Shown piece by piece: positions 49,515-56,477 of a stretch of DNA of 64,000 nucleotides; within the stretch, counting starts at the first letter, position 1; each line of letters starts with the position of its first letter. The position numbers and the translations under genes are program-made. The notes under the pieces are model-generated. The model was not told where the DNA came from, did not search any database, and saw only the letters and a program-made list of their open reading frames with translations. This stretch comes from a bacterium (GTDB taxonomy: Bacteria > Actinomycetota > Acidimicrobiia > Acidimicrobiales > Bin134), in assembly GCA_026705465.1 (NCBI GenBank), contig JAPPAP010000001.1:1-64000 (forward strand), in the 5' to 3' direction.

Positions 49515-51191
49515 ATGGCTAAGCAACGACCCCCTAGAAGAAAAGTGTTCACAGACGGCGCGCCGAGGGCCGTCAGTGAACTAGGTGTCGATCTGGGCGA
49601 CACCAGCACAGAAAAAAGAGTGGACGGCATTTCGGGGAAGACACGCCCCCAAGACTCGCTGCCACGCAAATCCACACGGCGGTTCAACAGCGAACCGTCG
49701 CTCGACTGGTCATTTCACCAATTCTTGAAAGCTGTGCTGGCGAGTGAACTGTTTTGGGAACTTGCCGCATACATGGACGAGAAGCATGGCCGTCGCTACG
49801 GAATGCGCGGGAGAAAGCGAAGACACAACGCGGCTGACTGGCTGTTGGCGTACTTCACCAGCGCAATGTGCTACAGCGTGCGTAAGGCCACACGGGAACT
49901 GAACGACTCCGATTGGGACGAGCCAAACTCTGAGGTCTACGCGATCCTTCGGCGGTTCGTGAAGCGCAGATGGCCCAACAACCATTCCCGCCGCTTGTCA
50001 GGCAACCCCATCAAGAGAAGCCAGTACATCTACTACCGGGAGCACTGCCTGGATGAAGATGATGTAGCTCACATGGCAAGGGCAGCGATGCTGTTCGCAG
50101 CCGACTGCGCCCTGCACATAGGAGTGTTCGACCCGACAGCGGGAACACTCACCAATCCCCACAGTTCACAGGGCATCACCGGCGACTCGACCAAACTTCG
50201 AACGCTGTGCGACGTGGGCAAGCCCACCGATGCCAACAAGAGCCACTACGACCCCGATGCCGTCTACTACCACCAGCCAAGAGAAGACGGCAAACGCGAA
50301 ACGGTGCGGGGGCACAAGGCACTCTTGGTTAGCTGCCGCAACCCCTATCCGAACGAGCGCACAATCCTGTACTTCGACGTGATCCCCGAAGGCAAGACCG
50401 AAGGCGACCTGTTCTGCGACACGGTTGCCGAAGTCTGTGAAAACAAACCGGAAATCCGCAAGGGCGCAAAATATGTCTGTTACGACATGGCCTTCAGTTC
50501 AGCCCACCAAGACCGGATTCTCGACCTGGGCTTGATCCCAGTTGTCAAGACTCCAAGAACGGGCAAGCAAAGACCTGCGTCCATGAATCTTGGGCTGTGC
50601 GACTTCAAACTGAAGGACGGCACCAGAAGTCAAATCCTTGTATTCGCTGTAGACGGCGCGCCCACGATCACATTTAAGGATCAGAGCGGGGAGCAGTGGT
50701 ATGTGCCCCTCCAACTCAAAACAGTTCTACGCCGCCTGTCCATTGACCGCACCCTCGTCTACGTCGTGCTGGAAATACCCGGCCAGCCAATTGTCCCGCC
50801 CCATCTTGTCGGTGCCACCACAAGAATCAGGGTCAACAGCACGCCAGCGGAAATCAACGCTAAGCCAAGCCACACTCGGCGCACACGCGCTCTGAGAGTG
50901 TTCCCCGAAGGGGTTGCGCCGCAGTTCGACCAACTCTACGGGCTACGAGAAGACACCGAATCAACCTTCCGCGACTTGAAGGTGCCGACGCAAGGGCGTG
51001 TGCGTAACGTCGGGGCCAAAGCCGTCCGACTTGACCTGATCGCCTACCAAATCCTCACCTGCATGAAGGCACTGGTCAGCCATTACAAGCGCACCGGGGC
51101 AGACCTCACCCAGTTCTTCGGAACGTACCTGCCCATCAAACGTGACAAGCGCGACAAAGACGACGGCCCGCCGCTCCGTTTAGTCGCCTAG
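49515..51191 (+). CDS. DDE transposase (IS4/DDE_Tnp_1-like)
   Basis: 558 residues, long for the IS4-like group. The N-terminal 60 residues are basic and disordered, followed by a helical DNA-binding region (AADWLLAYFTSAMCYSVRKA). Catalytic candidates: Asp in GITGDSTKLRT (~233), Asp in YVCYDMAFSS (~323) and Glu in LREDTESTFRDLK (~480), which fits the Y-R-E type spacing of RNase H-like transposases. It appears intact. It is coupled to the recombinase-like gene upstream, an arrangement I do not know from standard insertion sequences. Repeats follow 40-160 bp after the stop. Confidence 0.8.
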   Translation: MAKQRPPRRKVFTDGAPRAVSELGVDLGDTSTEKRVDGISGKTRPQDSLPRKSTRRFNSEPSLDWSFHQFLKAVLASELFWELAAYMDEKHGRRYGMRGRKRRHNAADWLLAYFTSAMCYSVRKATRELNDSDWDEPNSEVYAILRRFVKRRWPNNHSRRLSGNPIKRSQYIYYREHCLDEDDVAHMARAAMLFAADCALHIGVFDPTAGTLTNPHSSQGITGDSTKLRTLCDVGKPTDANKSHYDPDAVYYHQPREDGKRETVRGHKALLVSCRNPYPNERTILYFDVIPEGKTEGDLFCDTVAEVCENKPEIRKGAKYVCYDMAFSSAHQDRILDLGLIPVVKTPRTGKQRPASMNLGLCDFKLKDGTRSQILVFAVDGAPTITFKDQSGEQWYVPLQLKTVLRRLSIDRTLVYVVLEIPGQPIVPPHLVGATTRIRVNSTPAEINAKPSHTRRTRALRVFPEGVAPQFDQLYGLREDTESTFRDLKVPTQGRVRNVGAKAVRLDLIAYQILTCMKALVSHYKRTGADLTQFFGTYLPIKRDKRDKDDGPPLRLVA

Positions 51192-51230
51192 CGGCCAGCC
51201 GAACCCCACCCCACTTGCCACTCCATACCC

Positions 51231-51352
51231 CAGCGCGCCCAAGACTCTCGTTCCGCTGAGCGAGACTTGCGCGCTCCTGTGACACCCCTACCTGCCATCA
51301 CGTACCGCAGCGCGCCCGAAAACTTCTGATCTTCCACACCAGATTTGCGCGC
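51231..51352. repeat. Two diverged ~78-bp direct repeats after the transposase gene
   Basis: CAGCGCGCCC occurs at 51231-51240 and 51308-51317. TTGCGCGC follows about 35 bp later in each unit (51267-51274 and 51345-51352). Reverse-complemented, the latter give CGCGCAAATCTG (51340-51351) and a related GCGCGCAAGTC (51264-51274), matching CGCGCAAAAGCTG at 48264-48276. This suits subterminal transposase-binding sites at the right end of the element. Confidence 0.5.
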
Positions 51353-51449
51353 CCCGGTAACAGCCCCTCGCGGCTAAAATTCTCACTTCAAACCCGCATA
51401 CTGGGTGGCATCAGTATTACGCGCCGTTAATCCGGCCATTAACACACCC

Positions 51450-51464
51450 AGCCCGCCCCTGTAG
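51450..51464 (+). repeat. Right direct repeat of the genomic island (candidate attR)
   Basis: AGCCCGCCCCTGTAG matches the left copy at 28288-28302 with one mismatch. Its last ten bases are the start of tRNA-Arg, so the island would have inserted at the 5' end of that gene and kept it intact. Confidence 0.5.
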
Positions 51465-51529
51465 CTCAGCCCGGACAGAGCAGATGACTTCTAATCATCA
51501 GGTCGCAGGTTCGAATCCTGCCGGGGGCG
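51455..51529 (+). tRNA. tRNA-Arg (anticodon TCT)
   Basis: A 75-nt cloverleaf: acceptor GCCCCTG with CGGGGGC, anticodon stem GATGA/TCATC around CTTCTAA, and T-arm GCAGG-TTCGAAT-CCTGC. The discriminator is G and CCA is not encoded. The MOSC gene's GTG follows 5 bp after the tRNA end. The gene marks the right border of the island. Confidence 0.92.
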
Positions 51530-51533
51530 CTTT

Positions 51534-52367
51534 GTGACGATTTATTCGATTGCTGAGTTGTGGCGATATCCCGTCAAGTCGATGGGCGGCGAGCGGGTCG
51601 AGAGCCTTGAGCTTCGCACCAGCGCGGTCGTCGGGGATCGGCAGTGGGCCGTTCGCAGTATTGAGACGGGCAAAATCGCCAGCGCCAAACGGCCGCGGCC
51701 TTATGGCCAGCTCCTCTCTTGGAGTGCCAAGACTCAGGCCGATGGCGGGCTGGTTGCCGTCGGCCCCGACGGTCGGGAGTACACCGTGGGTAGCGGCGAG
51801 CTTGATGTCGCATTAACTGAGGCGCTCGGTGAATCCGTCCGGTTGGTCGAAGTTGAGAAGGGGCGCGAGGAGACCTACGGCAGCGAGTGGCCGGAGATCC
51901 CCGGCACCGTCCTCTCCAATATGGAGGTCGACCTGACCGTCGCCGCGCTCACCGAGAAGACCTCGTTTGTGGACGCCTCGGCAGTGCACATCATCGTCAA
52001 CCAGTCGATGGCGCACCTAGCTTCGTTGCTGGACGGCGTCAAGCTCGGTGTCGAGCGATTCCGCCCCAACATCGTGCTCGACGCCCACGACGACGCCGGT
52101 TCTGGGGAGTTTGCCGATCTGGCTTGGAAGGACCTCGATGTCAAGATCGGCGAAGTGGAGCTTCGGATCGGAGACGCCACCCCCCGCTGCGTGATGACCA
52201 CCGTGGCCCAGCCGGGCTACGAGCAGGCCAAGAGGGTGTTGCAAGTGCTGGCCGCCACTGCCCGCAAGGAATTCGACTACGGAGCCTTCGCCTGCTTCGG
52301 AACCAACGCCGAGGTCACCGCGGCCGGCACCATCAGCGTCGGCGACACACTCACCGTCACCGACTGA
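51534..52367 (+). CDS. MOSC domain protein
   Basis: 277 residues from a GTG. The N-terminal beta-barrel (MOSC_N) starts IAELWRYPVKSMGGERV, followed by a MOSC domain with ERFRPNIVLDAHDD and TPRCVMTTVAQPG, whose Cys is the conserved sulphur or metal ligand. MOSC proteins carry sulphur for molybdenum cofactor or reduce N-hydroxylated compounds. No molybdoenzyme is adjacent. The last 11 bp overlap the convergent TetR gene. The promoter must lie in or upstream of tRNA-Arg. Confidence 0.9.
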   Translation: MTIYSIAELWRYPVKSMGGERVESLELRTSAVVGDRQWAVRSIETGKIASAKRPRPYGQLLSWSAKTQADGGLVAVGPDGREYTVGSGELDVALTEALGESVRLVEVEKGREETYGSEWPEIPGTVLSNMEVDLTVAALTEKTSFVDASAVHIIVNQSMAHLASLLDGVKLGVERFRPNIVLDAHDDAGSGEFADLAWKDLDVKIGEVELRIGDATPRCVMTTVAQPGYEQAKRVLQVLAATARKEFDYGAFACFGTNAEVTAAGTISVGDTLTVTD

Positions 52368-53016
52368 TCACTCTGTCGCCGAGATTCATGGCGGCGACAC
52401 TGCGGGTGAGCACGCCGGTGAACGCCTCGCGCTCAGCCGCGGTGGCGCTTGGGTGCCGTTGGGCGAAATCGGCGAGTCCGTGCAGCAATAGCACTGCGGT
52501 GAGCTCCAGCCGGTATCCGAGGTCGGGCATCACCGTGTCGTCCACCAGATCAACGAGGGCTTGAGCCACGCGCCGAATGCCGGGTCTGGGCTCGTTGGCG
52601 GACTCGCCGCCCCCTGCTCCCGCCAGCACGTCTCGCATCAAGTCGGAGTCGCTGGGAAGCCTGGCTGCGCTCACGAGCTGAGCTCGAATCCTGATGTAGT
52701 GGCGGCCCGACTCGCTATCGAGCAAGGAGGCAAGGGGCCGAACGAACACCTCGATGAGCTCGTCGAATCCCGGCCGCTCACCGAGTTCGGCGAACATCTC
52801 GGCCCGGCGAGCATCAAGGCGGGCCTGATGCGGGTCCAGGATCGCCTGAAGGAGCCCTGCCTTGTTGCCGAAGTGGTATTGCACGGCCGAGCTGTTGCGT
52901 TGGCCAGAAGCCTTCACAACGTCGCGCACCGTCACTGCGTCAACACCCCGCTCGGCGAAAAGGCGCTCGGCGACGGCAATCAGCGCCTCGCGTGCGGGCT
53001 CGGGAGATCGGGGCAT
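52357..53016 (-). CDS. TetR-family transcriptional regulator
   Basis: 219 residues from the ATG at 53016; an upstream start at 53058 would add unconserved residues. The N-terminal HTH is LIAVAERLFAERGVDAVTVR then DVVKASGQRNSSAVQYHFGN, KAGLLQAIL, the TetR hallmark. The C-terminal ligand domain is unassigned. It lies 72 bp downstream of the Rieske oxygenase on the same strand and close to the divergent Baeyer-Villiger operon, so it may repress one or both. No clear palindrome was found at the 54127-54236 promoter gap. Confidence 0.88.
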   Translation of the reverse strand: MPRSPEPAREALIAVAERLFAERGVDAVTVRDVVKASGQRNSSAVQYHFGNKAGLLQAILDPHQARLDARRAEMFAELGERPGFDELIEVFVRPLASLLDSESGRHYIRIRAQLVSAARLPSDSDLMRDVLAGAGGGESANEPRPGIRRVAQALVDLVDDTVMPDLGYRLELTAVLLLHGLADFAQRHPSATAAEREAFTGVLTRSVAAMNLGDRVISR

Positions 53017-53088
53017 CAGCCGAGAGGATAACCAGCTGTCATCGACCCCTCCGCCCATCGCTGGGTGACGCGGCTCATGTCCGCAGTC

Positions 53089-54126
53089 CTACGAGTCGAG
53101 TCCGGAGTAGAACTGGAGCGCCCACTCTCGCCCGACGCGGATGTTTCGCTCCACGGCGGTCACCAGCGGCTTGGGTTCGTAGCGCTTGTTCTCCCAGATG
53201 ACGATGTCCTGGCTGATGCCGTCGAGGAAATTGGCGGCGAGACCCCTCAGAGCCGCATCTCCTAACGAGTTTGGCATGGTGAACCACCACCTCATCCTCA
53301 CGTTCTCCTCGTCGATCGGCAGGAGCGATTGGCCGATGCGTAAGGTGTCGCCAATCGAGATGAGGGTGCAGCCGAGGCCGAAGTTCTCGATCGTGAAGTT
53401 GCCGTTGGAGTTGTGTCGGTAAGTTCCGTTGACGACCATGTCGGTGCTGGGCAGCGGGGTCGCGCCGTGCACATATTTGAAGTGCTGAACGTCGAATTCG
53501 CCCTCGGCGAACTCTTGGGCGATGGTGGCCACTTCGACTTCGTATGTCTCGTAGGGCTGCCAGTCCGGGTCCTCGAATTCCGGAATGTGGGGCACGTCGT
53601 AAAACGGCTCGCCGCCCTCGAGATGGTGCCACGCCCAGATCATGTGGCCGCGCTCGATGATTGGATAGGTGCGAATTCGGGCCTTGGCCGGGATCGCCTT
53701 GCCTTCGGCGTAGGGGATGTCGATGCAGCGACCGCCGCCGTCGAAGTGCCAACCATGGAATGGGCACCGCATACCGTCGCCTTCGACCCTGCCGCCCACA
53801 CCGATGTGGGCCCCCAGATGGGGGCAGTAGGCGTCCATAAGCCGGGCCCCGCCGCTCTCGGCGCGGAACAGGACGAGGTCTTTGCCGAAGGCGTAGAGGT
53901 TCTTGTGCTCGCCCGGCGAGAGCTCGCGGGACTCGTCGACCACGAACCAACCGTTGGGGATCGGAAACGGATAGCGCTTCTCGCCAACGCCTTCCCGGCG
54001 AATCTGAACCCGTCGGCTCAAGTCGTGCACCGATGCCGGGTCAGACCGCATCGGCCCGACCTCGAACACCGCATCCTCCATACCGGGCCGGGCCCCGTAT
54101 CCGGGTTCGTTTGTGGTAGTGCTCAT
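53089..54126 (-). CDS. Rieske non-heme iron oxygenase (KshA-like)
   Basis: 345 residues from the ATG at 54126 with AGGAGG 7 nt upstream. Rieske ligands are Cys101, His103, Cys121 and His124 (CPHLGAH, CPFHGWH). The mononuclear iron site is in EGEFDVQHFKYVHG near 215. The layout resembles the oxygenase of 3-ketosteroid 9-alpha-hydroxylase and related enzymes. Divergence from a Baeyer-Villiger-type monooxygenase (110-bp gap) suggests a shared pathway for a cyclic ketone or sterol-like compound (inference). No reductase is encoded beside it. Confidence 0.88.
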   Translation of the reverse strand: MSTTTNEPGYGARPGMEDAVFEVGPMRSDPASVHDLSRRVQIRREGVGEKRYPFPIPNGWFVVDESRELSPGEHKNLYAFGKDLVLFRAESGGARLMDAYCPHLGAHIGVGGRVEGDGMRCPFHGWHFDGGGRCIDIPYAEGKAIPAKARIRTYPIIERGHMIWAWHHLEGGEPFYDVPHIPEFEDPDWQPYETYEVEVATIAQEFAEGEFDVQHFKYVHGATPLPSTDMVVNGTYRHNSNGNFTIENFGLGCTLISIGDTLRIGQSLLPIDEENVRMRWWFTMPNSLGDAALRGLAANFLDGISQDIVIWENKRYEPKPLVTAVERNIRVGREWALQFYSGLDS

Positions 54127-54236
54127 CGGTCGACCTCCTCGAGGCCCGGCATGGGGCGACACCGGACCTGTCTCCTGTCTCGACTGTTGCTAATGTATCA
54201 AGATTACTAAGAAGTTGGCTATAGCGGACGGAGCTG

Positions 54237-56072
54237 ATGAGCATCACCGATGACCAGCCGACGCAGCCCTTGCCGGAATTGGACGAGATCCGGCAGCGGT
54301 ACCGCGAGGAGCGCGACAAGCGCCTGAGAGCCGACGGCCCCGATCAGTACATCCAGGTAAACGGGTCGTTCGCCCGCTACACCGACGACCCCTGGGCCGA
54401 CCCCGATTTCACCCGCCAGCCGCTTCACGACGAGGTCGAGGTGCTTGTCGTCGGCGGAGGCTTCGGCGGCCTTCTGGCCGGAGCGCGGCTGCGCCAGCAG
54501 GGCGTCGGCAGCATCCGAATCGTCGACCCGGCGGCTGACTTTGGGGGAACCTGGTATTGGAACCGGTACCCGGGCATTTCCTGCGATGTCGAGTCGTACG
54601 TCTATCTCCCCTTGCTGGAGGAGGTGGGCTACGTACCGAAGCACAAGTACTCATACGGCCAGGAAATCCTCGAGCACAGCCAGGCCATCGCCCGCCAATT
54701 CGACCTCTACCGGGACACCTGCTTCCAAACCCGGGTCACCGAGCTCCGCTGGGACGACAACGTCTCGCGCTGGATCGTCGAGACCGACCGCGGCGATCGG
54801 ATGAAGGCCCAGTACGTGTGTCTCGCGCTCGGCCAGCTGAGCCGGCCCAAGCTGCCGGGGATTCCCGGTATCGAAGACTTCAAAGGCCATTCGTTTCACA
54901 CCAGCCGCTGGGACTACCGCTATACGGGAGGCGACCAGGAGGGGAATCTCACCGGTCTCATCGGGAAGAGGGTCGGCGTGATCGGCACCGGTGCCAGCGG
55001 CGTGCAGGTTGTGCCCCACATCGCCGAGTGGGCAGAGCATCTCTACGTTTTCCAGCGGACTCCTTCGTCAATTGATGTCAAGAACAACCCGGATACCGAC
55101 CCCGAGTGGGCCCGGCAGCTGCCGCCGGGCTGGCACCAGCACCGCCGCGACAACTTCAACGCGCTGGTGTCAGGCGTCCCCCAAGAGGAGGATCTGGTAA
55201 ACGACGGCTGGACCGACCTGATCGGCAACCTCATGAAGCTCATACATGGGGGCGAGGGCGGGGACTTGACGCCCGAAGACATCCAGCGGGTCGTCGAACT
55301 GGCCGACCTTCAGAAAATGGAGCAGATCAGGGCCCGGGTGGATGAGCTTGTCCACGACCCCGAGACCGCCGAGCTCCTCAAGCCCTACTACCGGCAATTC
55401 TGCAAGCGGCCCTGTATCCACAACGACTACCTCCCCGCGTTCAATCGCCCGAATGTGACCCTGGTCGACACTGCGGGCAAGGGCGTTGAACGCATAACGG
55501 CCACGGGTGCCGTGGTGGCCGGGCGGCACTACGAAGTGGATTGCCTGATCTACGCCAGCGGCTTCGAGGTCGGGACCCCGCTGTCGCAGCGAGGGGGATT
55601 CGAGATCATCGGCGGCGATGGCGTGACGCTCATGGGCAGGTGGGCCGACGGCCTCCGCACGCTGCACGGCATGCACATGCACGGCTTCCCCAACCTCTTT
55701 CTCATGTCCATCGGCCAGTCGGGCAACACCGTGAACTACACCCACATGCTCGACGAGCAGGCGATCCACCTCGCCTACATCGTGTCCCGCGCTCGCGAGA
55801 TGGGAGCAGGCACGGTGGAGGTCTCGGCCGAAGCCGAGGACGCCTGGGTGGCCGCGTGTCTCGAGAAGGCGCAAAACCGCGGGCCCTTAAATGAAGACTG
55901 CACTCCCGGGTACTACAACAACGAGGGCCAAGCCCGGAACCACCCCCAGAACGGCCCCTTCGGCCTGGGCCCAGGAGTCATGGAATTCCTCCAGCTCCTG
56001 GGGGACTGGCGCGCCGCAGGCGATCTGGCCGGCCTGGAGATCGGCCGACAACCAACCGGAGGAGAGTTATGA
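54237..56072 (+). CDS. Baeyer-Villiger-type flavin monooxygenase
   Basis: 611 residues. The FAD motif VVGGGFGGL is at ~71-79, then GGTWYWNRYPGISCDVESY, a hallmark of class B monooxygenases. The fingerprint FKGHSFHTSRWDY near 215-227 fits FxGxxxHxxxW(P/D). A second NADP-binding motif, VIGTGASGVQ, follows near 250. It should insert oxygen beside a ketone, giving an ester or lactone, with NADPH and O2. The stop overlaps the start of the NTF2-like gene (ATGA). Confidence 0.92.
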   Translation: MSITDDQPTQPLPELDEIRQRYREERDKRLRADGPDQYIQVNGSFARYTDDPWADPDFTRQPLHDEVEVLVVGGGFGGLLAGARLRQQGVGSIRIVDPAADFGGTWYWNRYPGISCDVESYVYLPLLEEVGYVPKHKYSYGQEILEHSQAIARQFDLYRDTCFQTRVTELRWDDNVSRWIVETDRGDRMKAQYVCLALGQLSRPKLPGIPGIEDFKGHSFHTSRWDYRYTGGDQEGNLTGLIGKRVGVIGTGASGVQVVPHIAEWAEHLYVFQRTPSSIDVKNNPDTDPEWARQLPPGWHQHRRDNFNALVSGVPQEEDLVNDGWTDLIGNLMKLIHGGEGGDLTPEDIQRVVELADLQKMEQIRARVDELVHDPETAELLKPYYRQFCKRPCIHNDYLPAFNRPNVTLVDTAGKGVERITATGAVVAGRHYEVDCLIYASGFEVGTPLSQRGGFEIIGGDGVTLMGRWADGLRTLHGMHMHGFPNLFLMSIGQSGNTVNYTHMLDEQAIHLAYIVSRAREMGAGTVEVSAEAEDAWVAACLEKAQNRGPLNEDCTPGYYNNEGQARNHPQNGPFGLGPGVMEFLQLLGDWRAAGDLAGLEIGRQPTGGEL

Positions 56073-56446
56073 CAACCCACCAGGCAAGCATCGAGGCGGT
56101 GGCCGACCGGTTCTTCGCCGTCTACGCCGCTGCTGACGAGAACGGCATTCGCGAGGTCCTCGCCCCCGACTTCGAGGGGTGGACAAGCTCCTTCGGCGGT
56201 CGGGAACTCACCGTCGACTCGCTCGTCATCGGCTCCAAGTGGGAGGCCGACAACGTTGAAATGGAGCTCGAGGAAGTGTGCCGCCATGTCACCGACCGCG
56301 GCTTCGTGCGCCAGTTCGTGATCCGCATGACCAACGCCGAGGGCGTACCCATGGAAATCCCGGGGTGCATGGTGGCACTGGTGGCCGACGGGAGGATCAC
56401 CCGATTCGACGAATACCTGATCGTGCCGAACGCGGGACAGGAGTGA
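56069..56446 (+). CDS. NTF2-like/SnoaL-type small protein
   Basis: 125 residues. ASIEAVADRFFAVYAAADEN and IREVLAPDFEGW at the start and VALVADGRITRFDEYLIVP at the end give the curved-sheet NTF2 fold of SnoaL/ketosteroid isomerase-like proteins. It could be an isomerase, cyclase or hydrolase acting on the monooxygenase product; no catalytic Asp pair can be set with confidence. It is translationally coupled to the monooxygenase by a 4-bp overlap, with the binding-protein gene 31 bp after. Confidence 0.85.
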   Translation: MTTHQASIEAVADRFFAVYAAADENGIREVLAPDFEGWTSSFGGRELTVDSLVIGSKWEADNVEMELEEVCRHVTDRGFVRQFVIRMTNAEGVPMEIPGCMVALVADGRITRFDEYLIVPNAGQE

Positions 56447-56477
56447 CCCGCGTGAATCTCGGAGAGGAGCCCACCTC

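Larger units (their letters stand above)
28288..51464. mobile_element. Lower-GC genomic island of about 23 kb, next to tRNA-Arg(TCT)
   Basis: Between the haloalkane dehalogenase and tRNA-Arg the sequence is markedly richer in A+T and has sparse, mostly unrecognised genes on both strands. It includes a toxin-antitoxin locus and a recombinase/transposase operon at the right end. A 15-bp near-identical direct repeat bounds it. No replication, conjugation or phage structural genes were seen, so the class of element (island, satellite or remnant) is open. The recombinase-like protein lacks key catalytic residues, so it may not have mobilised the island itself. Confidence 0.6.

Noticed and set aside
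51250..51266. A further copy of the IclR palindrome (GTTCCGCTGAGCGAGAC)
   Set aside because: Only one half fits; it is part of a TCTCG/CGAGA hairpin in the transposase 3' repeats and has no second unit at 18 nt.
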